Notes: a model not told the origin generated them from the letters alone. A stretch of 64,000 nt of DNA from JAUIJL01 sp965366625 (GCA_965366625.1 CBDUGP010000014.1:55187-119186), one strand, 5' to 3'; positions 41,958-51,567 are shown, numbered from the stretch's first letter. Numbers and translations are program-made.

Positions 41958-43225
41958 AAGGATCCGTATTGCTCCTCCAGGGCCGTCGCCTCCTGCTGGT
42001 CTGCCAGGGCATCCGATTGATCTGGCTCCAGTGCCAGCACTTGCTCGGTCGAGCGACGGCTGTCGAGAATCCAGGGTGACGGGTCTAGCTGTTGCTCTAG
42101 ACGCCACCGGGCGTGGAGAAGATCCACTTTTGAGCGTCCCAACAATAGGGGGATCGACTCCGGAGCCGTGCGCAAGCCGTCTTGGCACGAAACTTCGGCT
42201 TGGGAGAAGCGGGGCGCCCGGCTCAGGGGTGCCCGGCTTAGGGGCGCCCGGCTTAGGGGTGTCCGACTGGGTTGGGTCGGTGGCGCCTCGTCCGGGGAGC
42301 CTAGATCTGCCCTGAGCACGTCGAGCCAGGCGGAGCACAGGCCGAGAAAAACATCGGAGTCGCTGGGTCGACGCCCCTGGGCTTCGTTGAAGGCCTCGAT
42401 CGCTGCGGTCCATGATGGCCTGGCCGACTCGATGGCCTCGGGCGTCCAGGCTGTCTCAGGGTGCCGAGCTACCAGGGCTCGAGCCTGAATTAAATGCAGA
42501 CTACCCAATAGCCAAGCCGGGTCGACTCCCTCCGCTTCTAGCTGTGGTCCGATCTCAGGGACCCGGGACATCCATGGCTCCAAGACTTGGACGCTTTCGT
42601 CGGATTCCGCATCCTTGGGGGCACGCAACCACGCCAACAAACGTTGTGACGGCTCGTCTCCCGCGGCCATTACGTCGAGGCTTTGTTCGAGCGCGGTCCA
42701 CGATTCAGACCATGATTGACCGAGGGGCTCGGTTAGGCGCGGCGAGATCAACCGTCGTGCCAGTTGACGCCCGTGCGCAACGGCCCGGGATCTAGCGAGT
42801 TCCGGCGAACGGTCACCGGACCGCCAAAGCTGATCGAAGAAGTGGGCGGCTGTCCGGTCCTGGCGCACTGCGGAATAGAGCCTGCCGACGCTCCACCGAG
42901 CTTGGGGATGGCGCCGGGCGTCGCGGTTCAACCCCAACTCACCGACCACCGCCGCCAGCTGACGAGCCACTTGGCGTCGAGCAAACCGTAAATCGTGGAT
43001 CGGCCGTTGATAGAGATCCTCGACATCTTGGATCTGGGTTCTAACGGTGGCGGTGAAACGCTCAGCGGCCCGTTCTTGCCGTCGGCTCTTTCGCGCTTCT
43101 TCGAGCTGAAAGCCGGCCCACAAGGCCAGAGCTAGAACCACCACGGCGATCACCGGCCCTAGACCCCAGATTGTGGGATTCCGAAGACGGTGCAAACGGG
43201 CCTTTTTGATGAGTTGATTGAGCAC
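41942..43225 (-). CDS. membrane protein resembling the sensor half of a Ser/Thr kinase
   Basis: The 427-residue protein has a basic N-terminus, one membrane helix (about 20-42) and a helical region. Its YQRPIHDLRFARRQVARQL segment matches the post-membrane region of large bacterial Ser/Thr kinases, where PLHDIRP is recurrent. Further helical TPR-like repeats follow. No kinase domain precedes the helix, so it looks like an orphan sensor that lost, or never had, its catalytic half. A Pro/Ser/Arg linker (PLSRAPLSRAPLSRAP) is made by a 15-bp tandem repeat. The GTG start has TAGAAT six bases upstream, so it is probably leaderless. Function is not established. Confidence 0.65.
   Translation of the reverse strand: MLNQLIKKARLHRLRNPTIWGLGPVIAVVVLALALWAGFQLEEARKSRRQERAAERFTATVRTQIQDVEDLYQRPIHDLRFARRQVARQLAAVVGELGLNRDARRHPQARWSVGRLYSAVRQDRTAAHFFDQLWRSGDRSPELARSRAVAHGRQLARRLISPRLTEPLGQSWSESWTALEQSLDVMAAGDEPSQRLLAWLRAPKDAESDESVQVLEPWMSRVPEIGPQLEAEGVDPAWLLGSLHLIQARALVARHPETAWTPEAIESARPSWTAAIEAFNEAQGRRPSDSDVFLGLCSAWLDVLRADLGSPDEAPPTQPSRTPLSRAPLSRAPLSRAPRFSQAEVSCQDGLRTAPESIPLLLGRSKVDLLHARWRLEQQLDPSPWILDSRRSTEQVLALEPDQSDALADQQEATALEEQYGSLGAEG
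42216..42270. repeat. 15-bp tandem repeat encoding PLSRA units
   Basis: The unit gcccggcttaggggt occurs three times with small changes, followed by a degenerate fourth copy. Confidence 0.9.
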
Positions 43226-43231
43226 CTGGAG

Positions 43232-43237
43232 ATTCTA
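43232..43237 (-). promoter_or_regulatory. -10 box for leaderless sensor gene
   Basis: On the minus strand TAGAAT is followed by six bases (ctccag) and GTG, identical in geometry to the site at 54-59. Confidence 0.55.
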
Positions 43238-43291
43238 TCGGAGCGTTTGGGTCTACCCCGCGCCCATGCTAATCTGCCAGCTCCAATGAGA

Positions 43292-43346
43292 CGTTTTAAG
43301 ACCTGCGTTTTAGGACTTGTGTTTAAGACCTGCGTTTTAAGACCTG
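43292..43346. repeat. 12-15-bp tandem repeat, core GTTTTAAGACCTG
   Basis: Four copies (CGTTTTAAGACCTG and variants) lie in the divergent promoter region before the chemosensory operon. The same 13-base core is present in inverted orientation at 56021-56033. Confidence 0.8.
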
Positions 43347-43416
43347 CACGTTCGGATGCGTGATGGCGGACCCGGCCGTTCGTGATCGGAACGCCTGGAC
43401 AGAGTAAGGCTCAGAC

Positions 43417-44109
43417 ATGCCAAAGCCCGCACACGGCCCCCCCAAGTCGCTGCCCTTAGGGACACCTTCCGAGCATGCCCATCTGGCAACACCTCCCGAC
43501 ATGATCCGCTGGGATCTCGGTGAGCGCCCCACCTTGGACACGCCGAAAGAACGCTTATGTGTGGTGCAAATCGGCGGTCGAATTCTCGCTATCGAAGGCC
43601 GCTACAGCCGCGGCGTCCAGGATATCGGCGAGCCCACGCCTATACCGCTCGCCCCCAACCACATCCTGGGTTTGTGCCACGTTCGGGGCAAAATTCTTCC
43701 GGCGGTGGATTTGGAGTTGTTCTTCGATCCCAACGCCCGCAAGCACCGGCGCAGCAGCCCCGCCCTGCCCAGCCGGAATGCGTTGATCCTAGAAGTCGAT
43801 CAAGTCGAGTTTTGCCTGGTGGTCGACGAGGTCGTGGCTTTTGAGCCCTTCGACATGGACCGCCTTCAAGCTTTGGACGACGAGAACGATCCTTGGAGCA
43901 TCCTGTGGGCCGGCCAAACGCGATTGGACAATATCTTGGAACCACCGTCGGCCCCACCGTCGGACCCACCGAGCGACAGTCTCTCCTCCGATCGGACTCA
44001 GGCTGATCGGGTCCAGGCTGATCGGGTCCAGGCTACTGCAACCCAAGCCGTCCCGGTCTTAGACCTGCAGGCGGCCGTAGCCACCCTTCGGTTCGGGCAG
44101 CGTTCGTGA
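43417..44109 (+). CDS. CheW-like domain protein
   Basis: The 230-residue protein has one CheW-like SH3 domain (about 45-165): RLCVVQIGGRILAIEGRYSRGVQDI, then HILGLCHVRGKILPAVDLELFF (the GLCHVRGKILPAVDL core is diagnostic), then FCLVVDEVVAF. The C-terminal 60 residues are a low-complexity Pro/Ser/Asp linker and QADRV repeats. It should link receptor and CheA in the array encoded downstream. The start has TAAGGC six bases upstream, a weak leaderless-type box. It is the first gene of the operon. The stop overlaps the binding-protein start (GTGA). Confidence 0.85.
   Translation: MPKPAHGPPKSLPLGTPSEHAHLATPPDMIRWDLGERPTLDTPKERLCVVQIGGRILAIEGRYSRGVQDIGEPTPIPLAPNHILGLCHVRGKILPAVDLELFFDPNARKHRRSSPALPSRNALILEVDQVEFCLVVDEVVAFEPFDMDRLQALDDENDPWSILWAGQTRLDNILEPPSAPPSDPPSDSLSSDRTQADRVQADRVQATATQAVPVLDLQAAVATLRFGQRS
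43999..44034. repeat. 15-bp tandem repeat encoding QADRV
   Basis: The unit caggctgatcgggtc occurs twice plus a partial copy in the C-terminal linker of the first CheW-like protein. Confidence 0.8.
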
Positions 44110-45539
44110 ATCGTCGACGATTTATCGGCCTGCTCGGAGGCGCGGGTTTAGCCGGTGTTGCTGCGCCTTCATCGCTTTGGGCCCAAGAAGGAGCCCCCCA
44201 CGGGCGCATTCCAGGCCTTTCTCCAATGGAGATTCGCCTGGGCACGAGCCTGGGTTTGACCGGCCCTGACGGTCCTCAAGTCTACGACTACCTCAGGGGG
44301 TTTCTGGCCCAGCTCAACGAAACCAGTTCCCAAGGCGGGATTCACAAACGACGGCTCACCTTGCTCGCCCTGGACCATGGGGCCCAGCCCAAACGTGCGG
44401 TCCGAAACACCCTGAGCCTGATCAACGATACCGAGGTCTTTTCGTTGGTGGCTTTGGGCAGCTCCGACTCCCTGCTGAGGGTTTTGCCCCTGCTGTCGAG
44501 AAGCAAATTCAGCGCCGAGCCGACGAGTTCTGATGCGACGGCGCGGGACCCGCTGCTCTTCGGCGCCTGGAGCGGTGCACAGCCCCTCTACAGCCCCGCC
44601 TACGCAAACCAAATATTCTGCTTCCGACCGTCGTTTCAGCAAGAGATGGACGTCCTGATCGGACATTTGATCGCCGAAGGCCGCGAGCGCATCAGCATTT
44701 GCTTCGCGCCCGACGCCACGGGCCGAGCGATTCAGGAGTCGGTGCAGCTGGCCCTCGGACGGCACGGCTCCCAGCTGGTGGCCGAGGCCCCCTGCTTATC
44801 CGGTCGGTCCGTGGAATCAGCGTGGCAGCATTTACGATCACAGCCCACGGACACGGTGATCTGCGCCCTCAACGCCGACCAGGTCGCCGAATGGATAAAG
44901 CTGTGCCAGGAGCGCTCCTGGCCGGTGCCGATCGCACTACCGTCGATCGTCGGCGGCGAGATCCTACTCGCGACTCTCGGCAAGCAGGGTCAGGTGGATT
45001 TCGACCAGGAGATCCTGCAAAGTCGGGTGGTGCCGACCCTTGACGAAGGCGATCCCGAAGCCCTCGCCCTCAAAGATTTGGCTCAGCGTCGACCGGCGAC
45101 GCTGCCGGAGGCATGGCGCCCAACGGGTCAAATCTTCGAACGGCCTTTGACCGCCGCCGGCTTGGAAGGATTCTTGACCGCTCAGGCTCTGATCCAGGCG
45201 CTCGAACTGGCCGGGCCCGAGCCCAATCACCGTCTCTTTGTAGAGGCTTGGGCCCAGGTTCGACAGGACCTCGCCGGTGCAACCCCGGCAGACCTTCGCC
45301 CCTCAGATCTTTCAGAATTGGAGCCGCCGTCCACGGATCTTTTGGGGCAAGTGCCCCAAAACTCAGCGTCGCAGACACCGGAATCCTCGGAGTCTCTGAC
45401 GCCCAAGGGAAAAGCTTCGCGGCCTACCCCGGCGACCAGTCTTCACGGAAGCATCATTTTGGCCCGCGCTATTCGAGGCGGCAAGTGGCGACGTTTGAGA
45501 AACGACGACCCGCCCGCTCCATCCCCCTCGTCCACCTGA
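44106..45539 (+). CDS. periplasmic substrate-binding protein, Leu/Ile/Val-type, Tat-exported
   Basis: The 477-residue protein begins MNRRRFIGLLGGAGLAG, a twin-arginine signal. It continues as a type I periplasmic-binding fold of the Peripla_BP_6 family: IRLGTSLGLTGPDG..., YLRGFLAQLNE, then RLTLLALDHGAQPKRAVRNT, with a domain-crossing FRPSFQQEMD. These proteins bind amino acids, amides or similar ligands. No ABC transporter genes accompany it. Its position between CheW and a chemoreceptor suggests a ligand adaptor for the receptor (inference). A GTGA overlap couples it to the preceding CheW gene. The C-terminal ~80 residues are a Ser/Pro-rich extension. Confidence 0.85.
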   Translation: MNRRRFIGLLGGAGLAGVAAPSSLWAQEGAPHGRIPGLSPMEIRLGTSLGLTGPDGPQVYDYLRGFLAQLNETSSQGGIHKRRLTLLALDHGAQPKRAVRNTLSLINDTEVFSLVALGSSDSLLRVLPLLSRSKFSAEPTSSDATARDPLLFGAWSGAQPLYSPAYANQIFCFRPSFQQEMDVLIGHLIAEGRERISICFAPDATGRAIQESVQLALGRHGSQLVAEAPCLSGRSVESAWQHLRSQPTDTVICALNADQVAEWIKLCQERSWPVPIALPSIVGGEILLATLGKQGQVDFDQEILQSRVVPTLDEGDPEALALKDLAQRRPATLPEAWRPTGQIFERPLTAAGLEGFLTAQALIQALELAGPEPNHRLFVEAWAQVRQDLAGATPADLRPSDLSELEPPSTDLLGQVPQNSASQTPESSESLTPKGKASRPTPATSLHGSIILARAIRGGKWRRLRNDDPPAPSPSST

Positions 45540-45579
45540 GCGGTGGGCTTCGACTCTTTTTTATCGCCTGAGGAACACC

Positions 45580-47508
45580 ATGCAGACCGAGGAATCGCAC
45601 CTCGCCTCCGAATCGGATCTCCCCCTGGACTCTGGGTCCGAACTTGGGACCGCCCCTACCCGCGACATCTCCAGCCCACCGAAACGGAACCGAAACACGG
45701 GCTCCGTCGGCCGGCTGACGCGCCCCTTCACGGTCGTGATGCTGCTCTTGTTGGTGCTGATCCCCGGATTCCTCTTCAAAATGGTGGAAATGAGGCTCGT
45801 TCACCATGCGGTCGCCGCCGGACGATCTACTGCCCGCGGATTGGCGGTTTCCGCCATCGACCTGACGATCCAGGATGACTCCGCCCTGGGTGACTCCGCA
45901 ACGTTGCAAACCCGTCTCGACGATAGCGAACTCGATCCCGCGGTGCGCTATGCCATATTCCTGCGCCCCGACGGCAGCCCTTGGATCCACGGTTTTGCCC
46001 CCACGATTCCGGCGGAGATCGCCGCTCGCCCGCTCGACTCTCAAGAGGGCTCGGCCCAGGAACTCCGATATTCGGATCCCGAAGCCGGTCCACAGAGAGT
46101 GGTCGACCTTTCCTACCCTCTGCTCGAGGGCGAACTCGGATACGTGCGGGTCGGGGTGGATCTCCAACCCGCACGCGAAGAAGCGATCAAAATCGCGGGC
46201 TCCGTGGCCGCCGCGTTGGCCGCCGCCTGGATCCTGGGTGGATTGTGGTTGCGAGCGACCGCCAAACGTCGGCTGCGGCCCCTTCACGACATCACCTCCT
46301 CGCTCACCTACGCCGCCGACGGAGACTACGAACACCTGATTACCCAGGACACCGAAGGCGAAGTGGGTTGGGTGGCCGAGTCCCTGAACCACCTCCTGCT
46401 GAGCTTGCGCGAGCCTCGGGGCCAAACCGCTTCCTCCGCGACGCTTCCTTCCGGCAGCAGCCCCGCCCTCGGCGATCCGGAGCTGCACCAAGACTCCTTG
46501 CGTCGCATTTTGCGAACCGCCCAATCCCTGGCCCATGGAGACGCTCAGGCCGCGGGGCGGCCTGCCGAATCCGCGGCGACCGCCGAACAAACCCTAGAGC
46601 TGCTCGATCAGGCCCTCACCGCCATCGGGACGCGCATCACCGAGACGGTGCAGAGAGCCCAGGCTGCCGCCGATAGCGTTCAGGTCCAAGCCGCCGAGAT
46701 GATCGACCGCGCCCAAGCGATGGCGGCCGGTGCCGTGGCCCAAGCCCAAGATGCCGGCAATACCAGCGACGAGGTCAGCCGCATCAGCAGCTCGATTCGC
46801 CAAGTTTCCGACAACGCCGTGGCCTCCGCCGACGCGGCGCGCCAAACCCAGATGTCGGCGGAAAACGGCCAGCAGGCGGTACGCCGATCCCTGGAAGGCA
46901 TGCAGCGGATTCGCCGCGAGGTCCAAACCATTTCCCAGCGCATCAAAAGCCTGGGGGATCGTTCGCTGGAGGTCTCCGAGGTGGTCGACACCATGACCAC
47001 CATTTCGTCGCAAACCAACCTACTGGCCCTAAACGCCGCCATCGAAGCATCGAGCGCCGGCGAGGAGGGGGTGCGTTTTGCCGTGGTGGCCGACGAGGTC
47101 CGGCGCCTGGCGGAAGATTCGGCGCGGGCGTCGAAACGCATCGCGGTCCTGATTCGCACCATTCAAACCGAGGTCCAAGACGCGGTCGTGGCGATGGAAA
47201 AGGGCACGGTCGAGGTGGAAAGCGGTTATCGAATCACCCACGAGGCCGGCGAGCGCTTGCAGGACATCGCCCGGCAAAGCGACAGTTCGGCCCGCCTCGC
47301 CCAAGCCATTTCGGAGAACGCGGGCTCGCACGTGGCGGGCATATCGCGAGTCGCTGAATCGGTGCTGTCCATGGCGGACGTTGCCCAGCACACCGAAAGC
47401 TCGGTGCGCGACAGCCGGCAGCTGGCTGAGCAGCTCAAACATCAGGCGGAACAATTGGGCCTAGCCTTGGCCGAACTCAAGCCACCCCGAACGCTCCGAA
47501 CATCATGA
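45580..47508 (+). CDS. methyl-accepting chemotaxis protein
   Basis: This 642-residue receptor has a cytoplasmic N-tail, TM1 (about 49-70), a periplasmic sensor of about 130 residues, TM2 (about 205-226), HAMP (about 227-280), and a long signalling coiled coil. The hairpin tip is conserved: TMTTISSQTNLLALNAAIEASSAGEEGVRF. The domain then returns with ADEVRRLAEDSARASKRI. No C-terminal CheR-docking pentapeptide is seen, and no CheR/CheB gene lies in the operon. TGAGG lies six bases before ATG. The stop overlaps the CheA start (ATGA). It probably senses a ligand through the adjacent binding protein. Confidence 0.92.
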   Translation: MQTEESHLASESDLPLDSGSELGTAPTRDISSPPKRNRNTGSVGRLTRPFTVVMLLLLVLIPGFLFKMVEMRLVHHAVAAGRSTARGLAVSAIDLTIQDDSALGDSATLQTRLDDSELDPAVRYAIFLRPDGSPWIHGFAPTIPAEIAARPLDSQEGSAQELRYSDPEAGPQRVVDLSYPLLEGELGYVRVGVDLQPAREEAIKIAGSVAAALAAAWILGGLWLRATAKRRLRPLHDITSSLTYAADGDYEHLITQDTEGEVGWVAESLNHLLLSLREPRGQTASSATLPSGSSPALGDPELHQDSLRRILRTAQSLAHGDAQAAGRPAESAATAEQTLELLDQALTAIGTRITETVQRAQAAADSVQVQAAEMIDRAQAMAAGAVAQAQDAGNTSDEVSRISSSIRQVSDNAVASADAARQTQMSAENGQQAVRRSLEGMQRIRREVQTISQRIKSLGDRSLEVSEVVDTMTTISSQTNLLALNAAIEASSAGEEGVRFAVVADEVRRLAEDSARASKRIAVLIRTIQTEVQDAVVAMEKGTVEVESGYRITHEAGERLQDIARQSDSSARLAQAISENAGSHVAGISRVAESVLSMADVAQHTESSVRDSRQLAEQLKHQAEQLGLALAELKPPRTLRTS

Positions 47509-50500
47509 AGACCACTCAGGATCCCCAGCGCGTTGCTGCTTTCCTGATGGCCGGATGGAAAGGCCTCGTGGGTCTCGAAGAGGCGGTCGAAGGTTTACAC
47601 GGTCAGGAAGCCGAGGCCGCACGCCGAGCCCTTGCCCAGCTGAGCCATGAGCTGGCGACCTCTGCCGACACCTACGGGTTCTACGCCATCGCCCGACTCG
47701 CCGCCAGCATGGAACGCTTGGCGAACGCGTTTCCGCCCTTAGAGCACTCGAGCGCCGCGGATGTCCTGCAGCTTTTGGGGGATACCCTGACCGTCTTTCC
47801 CATGGTGCTCGACAACATCGCTGCCGAAGCCAGCGAGGACATCCCCCAAGTGCCCGGCCTGCAATGGCGCTACGACGTCGAGGTGCCGGCGGCGGAGGAG
47901 CTCGCAGCCCAACGCCAACAAACGGAAGCTCCGGGCCCCGTCGACGGCCGGCTCGAGCAGCTGCGCCGACAGGACCCGGAGATGGTGGGATTCTTCGTCG
48001 CCGACGCCCGGGAACACTTGGCCGGCATGAAGGCTCGTTTGGCCCAGCTGCGAGCCTCGGACCTGGAATCGGCGTCCACCGACGTGGAAGCCTTGAACGA
48101 CCTTTTTCGTCACGCCCACACCATCAAGGGGGCGGCCTATACCGTCGGATGTCAGGTCGCCGGCGATTTGGCCCACGGCCTCGAGGACATCCTGGTCGGA
48201 ATCCGTAGCGGCGGGCTGCATCTGAGCCCTGAAATCCTCGACGTCGGGAATCGCTGCGCCGCGATCTTGGAAGAAATGGTCGATCGGCTCGACGGCCGCC
48301 CGGGCCCCGCCGTGCAATATCGCTACGACCAAACTCTGCAGCAAATCACCAAGCTGCGTCCGGCTCACCTTGAGGATCTAGAATCGCTTGAGCCCGCGAT
48401 CGGGCTCCATGCCGCCGACAGGCCTGAGCTGAACGAACCCACAGGCACCGAGCCCAAGGACGACGACTCCACGACCGACGACTCCAGGGCCGATTCCAGG
48501 ACCGACGAATCCGGGACCGGGCAGAACGACTCCCCGGTGCCCAAATGGCAGACTCCATCCACGGCCCACGGCGCCGATGCTCCACCGGTGTCGGTCCCTT
48601 CGGATTCGTTCGCCGCCGAGGAGGCCCCTGAGGTCCTCGACAGCCAACAGGCCAGATCCACCTTGCGGGTCGACCTGCAGAGATTGGAAAACGTGCTCGA
48701 CCTAGCGGGTGAGGTGGCCGTTGCCCACGGCACCTCCGTCCGGCAGCTGAGCCAATTGGAAAACATCCACAACCAATTGAACGACTGCAAACGGCGAATG
48801 GCAAGAACCACCGCCACCTTTCAACATCGGCACCTGAATCCGATGCTCGAATCGAGGACCCAGGCCCCGGGCTCCGGAACCCCACGGCCCCCCGGAGCAG
48901 ACAGTGCGAATCCGGATACCGACCGCAGCGTGGCCGAGCAATTCGCCGAACTCGAATTTGATCGCTACGACGACTTCAACATCTTGGCACGACGCATCGG
49001 CGAGCTATCGTCGGACCTCAGCGAAATCCATCATGAGCTGGAACAGATGCTTTCCTCGGCGCGCCACAGCTCCCTCCAGGTTCAAAATCTGACCCGCCGA
49101 TTGAGGGTGGGCATCGGTCGGGTGCGCATGGTGCCCGTGGGCCGGCTCTTCGCCCGTTTCTCTCGCTTGGCCCGAAAAGCCGCGATCGAGTCCTCCAAAG
49201 AACTCGAGGTGGAACTCAGCGGCGAAAACGTCGAGATCGACAACGCGGTGATCGAAAGAGTTGCCGAGCCCCTCACCCATTTGGTCCAGAACGCCATTCA
49301 TCACGGCATCGAAAACCCCAACGAGCGACGCATGAGCGGCAAGGACGCCCTCGGCACCTTGAAGTTCACTGCCCGGGCGAAGGGCCGTCGGGTGCGCCTG
49401 GAAGTTTCCGACGACGGCGCGGGCATCGATTTGGAGACGATCAAAGAAAAGGCGTTGGAACTCGGGCTGCGGAGCTCGGAAGCCCTGGAGGCCCTTTCCG
49501 ATCGTGAAGCCCTGGACCTCATCTATCTGCCGGGTTTGACCACTTCCTCGAAGGTCACCACTGCGGCCGGCCGAGGGGTCGGCATGGATGCGGTACGCCA
49601 CAGCGTCAACCGATTAGGGGGTGACATCCTGGTCGAAAGTGAGCCCGGTGCCGGCACTCGATTTATTTTGGAGCTGCCCGCCAGTCTTTTGGTGACCGAA
49701 GCCCTGGTGGTGCGGGTGGGCAACTCTTCCTTTGCCTTGCCCCTGCCCCAAGTCGACCGACTTGGGCATCTGTTCGAAAACGACCTACGGGTGGCGGAAT
49801 CGAGCGACGGCCCCGACGGCCGGGCCATGGAAGTGGCCCGTTTCGCAGACCGCGATTGGCCGGTTCTGCGCTTGGCCGAGCGCCTTGGGCTGGAGGCCCA
49901 CGGCCCCGTGGACGAGGTGCCCGGATTGGTGGCGACCACCGCTTTAGTGCGCGCCCCATCGCCCACGGCCTTAATTGTCGACGAGGTCTTGGGCATCGAG
50001 GAGCTGGTGGTCAAACCCTTGGGTCCTTTCCTCGAAGGTGCTCACTTCTTCAGCGGCGCCACTCTGGACACCCGCGGCAACATCATCCTGATGCTCGACC
50101 TCACCTCCTTGGTCACCGGCGAGCACGTGTCCCATGGCCGGCCCGACACGGCACAGCTCAGCCTGCCCGAAGCGCCACCCCGTGTGCTGTTGGTGGACGA
50201 TTCCTTGAGTGTCCGCCGGGTGCTGGGCCGGGTGCTGCAAAAGGAGGGTTATGAGGTCTTCACCGCCCGCGACGGCGCCGAGGCCTTAGATCTGCTGCTC
50301 GACCTACCCTTCGACGCGGTGATCACCGATTTGGAAATGCCGCGCATGTCCGGTTACGAGCTGATCGACGATCTCCGCAATCGGGCTTCCACCAAGGACA
50401 CACCCGTTTGGGTGGTCACCACCCGAGCCGGGGCTCGACACGCAGCCTTGGCCCGTGAACTCGGAGCGGTCGGTTATCTGGCCAAACCCGTGGATGCGGA

Positions 50501-50555
50501 GCTTTTGGTCGACCAGCTCGAATCGGTGGTTGGCCGTGGACGCCTAGATCCATGA
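47505..50555 (+). CDS. cheA: hybrid chemotaxis histidine kinase CheA with C-terminal receiver
   Basis: A 1016-residue CheA. The N-terminus has a degenerate Hpt-like domain (LSHELATSADTYGF near residue 48). A canonical Hpt follows with the phospho-His in RHAHTIKGAAY (about residue 205). Then comes an acidic, Ser/Thr-rich linker (about 310-380), a dimerisation region (about 390-560), and HATPase with N box HLVQNAIHHGIE, DDGAGID and GRGVGMDAV. The CheW-like regulatory domain is about 725-860. The C-terminal receiver (about 890-1010) has VLLVDDS, phospho-Asp in VITDLEMP and a conserved Lys in LAKPVD. CheA-receiver fusions typify Frz/Chp-like pathways controlling surface motility rather than flagella. 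Confidence 0.95.
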   Translation: MKTTQDPQRVAAFLMAGWKGLVGLEEAVEGLHGQEAEAARRALAQLSHELATSADTYGFYAIARLAASMERLANAFPPLEHSSAADVLQLLGDTLTVFPMVLDNIAAEASEDIPQVPGLQWRYDVEVPAAEELAAQRQQTEAPGPVDGRLEQLRRQDPEMVGFFVADAREHLAGMKARLAQLRASDLESASTDVEALNDLFRHAHTIKGAAYTVGCQVAGDLAHGLEDILVGIRSGGLHLSPEILDVGNRCAAILEEMVDRLDGRPGPAVQYRYDQTLQQITKLRPAHLEDLESLEPAIGLHAADRPELNEPTGTEPKDDDSTTDDSRADSRTDESGTGQNDSPVPKWQTPSTAHGADAPPVSVPSDSFAAEEAPEVLDSQQARSTLRVDLQRLENVLDLAGEVAVAHGTSVRQLSQLENIHNQLNDCKRRMARTTATFQHRHLNPMLESRTQAPGSGTPRPPGADSANPDTDRSVAEQFAELEFDRYDDFNILARRIGELSSDLSEIHHELEQMLSSARHSSLQVQNLTRRLRVGIGRVRMVPVGRLFARFSRLARKAAIESSKELEVELSGENVEIDNAVIERVAEPLTHLVQNAIHHGIENPNERRMSGKDALGTLKFTARAKGRRVRLEVSDDGAGIDLETIKEKALELGLRSSEALEALSDREALDLIYLPGLTTSSKVTTAAGRGVGMDAVRHSVNRLGGDILVESEPGAGTRFILELPASLLVTEALVVRVGNSSFALPLPQVDRLGHLFENDLRVAESSDGPDGRAMEVARFADRDWPVLRLAERLGLEAHGPVDEVPGLVATTALVRAPSPTALIVDEVLGIEELVVKPLGPFLEGAHFFSGATLDTRGNIILMLDLTSLVTGEHVSHGRPDTAQLSLPEAPPRVLLVDDSLSVRRVLGRVLQKEGYEVFTARDGAEALDLLLDLPFDAVITDLEMPRMSGYELIDDLRNRASTKDTPVWVVTTRAGARHAALARELGAVGYLAKPVDAELLVDQLESVVGRGRLDP

Positions 50556-51067
50556 GCCCCGCCGGTCTTCGCCCTCCGACACCGGCGGCCACCGAGGCCG
50601 ACGACCCCACGGATGTCTACCTGACCTGCCAAATCGGCGAGGTGCTCTACGCCGTGCGCGATGCGGGGGTTCACAACGTGCTGCCGGTCGAAAGTGAACC
50701 ACCAGCCGATAAGATCGCCAAGAACGGGGTGCTCTACCCAACCGTAGACCCCAGGTCTCTTTTCGGACTGCCTCTTTTCGGGCGACAACCTTCCGAAATG
50801 GCCTCCGCCGAGACCTTCGAGCGGCAGATGATTCTGCAATCCGCCGGCAACCGGCTCAGCGCCCTGGTCGTCGATCGGGTGTTCGATCGCCTGCGCATCG
50901 ACCGACGCCGATTTCAGCCCATTCCCTGGCATTTCGGCGGCCGCGAGCAATTATGGTTTGAAGGTGTCGCCTGCCTCGGTGAGTTGCGCACCTTGGTGCT
51001 CTTGCGACCCCAGGGTCTGCTGGCCAGCTCTAGGCCCTCCAGCAGCACAGAAGGTGCCAAATCATGA
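50552..51067 (+). CDS. CheW-like protein, second
   Basis: The 171-residue single CheW-like domain is compact and divergent. VYLTCQIGEVLYAVRDAGVHNVLP is followed by LYPTVDPRSLFGLP, LSALVVDRVFDRL and a C-terminal ACLGELRTLVLLRPQGLL. The start overlaps the CheA stop (ATGA) and its stop overlaps the next gene (ATGA). Together with two other CheW-like genes this allows mixed or alternative coupling proteins in one array. Confidence 0.75.
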   Translation: MSPAGLRPPTPAATEADDPTDVYLTCQIGEVLYAVRDAGVHNVLPVESEPPADKIAKNGVLYPTVDPRSLFGLPLFGRQPSEMASAETFERQMILQSAGNRLSALVVDRVFDRLRIDRRRFQPIPWHFGGREQLWFEGVACLGELRTLVLLRPQGLLASSRPSSSTEGAKS

Positions 51068-51567
51068 CCCTCGAAATCGGACCCCAAGCCTTCGCCGACC
51101 GGCGCCAATTCCTGACCTTTCGACTCGGCGGAAGCATCAGGGGTTTGGAAGGACCGCGCATCGTCAGAGTGGCAGAAATCCATCACATGACTCCCCTGCC
51201 CAGTGACCTGCGTTGTAACCTAGGGTTGGTGACTCACCACGGCGTGGTCGCCGGCCTGATGGATCTCGAGTTGCTCGAACGACAAAGCGCAAATCCGCGG
51301 AATAACAACGCGGAGACCGGCGCAACCCAAGACCCAAACCTGGCCGCAAGCCGGACCGTCCAACCCAACCTACCGAGCAGAAAACCGGTCAAAATTCCCT
51401 TCCACTGCATCTTCGCTCGGTTCTCCGGCGGGGTCGCCGGTTTCGCCATCGACGAGCTACTGGGGCTGGAAATGGTGCCGACGCCCTCGGAAACGTTGGA
51501 TTCGGAGGAGTCCCAGCAGCTTCCTTTCAAAATCGTCGACCTGGATGCCTTAGAAATCTTCCTATGA
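51064..51567 (+). CDS. CheW-like protein, third
   Basis: The 167-residue divergent CheW-like domain has FLTFRLGGSIRGLEGPRIVRVAEI, then NLGLVTHHGVVAGLMDLELL, then FARFSGGVAGFAIDELLGLEM. A polar insertion (about 80-115, Asn/Pro/Thr-rich) interrupts the fold between strands. It is coupled to its neighbours by ATGA overlaps. The usual CheA-contact residues are weakly conserved, so it may be an adaptor of altered specificity. Confidence 0.65.
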   Translation: MTLEIGPQAFADRRQFLTFRLGGSIRGLEGPRIVRVAEIHHMTPLPSDLRCNLGLVTHHGVVAGLMDLELLERQSANPRNNNAETGATQDPNLAASRTVQPNLPSRKPVKIPFHCIFARFSGGVAGFAIDELLGLEMVPTPSETLDSEESQQLPFKIVDLDALEIFL

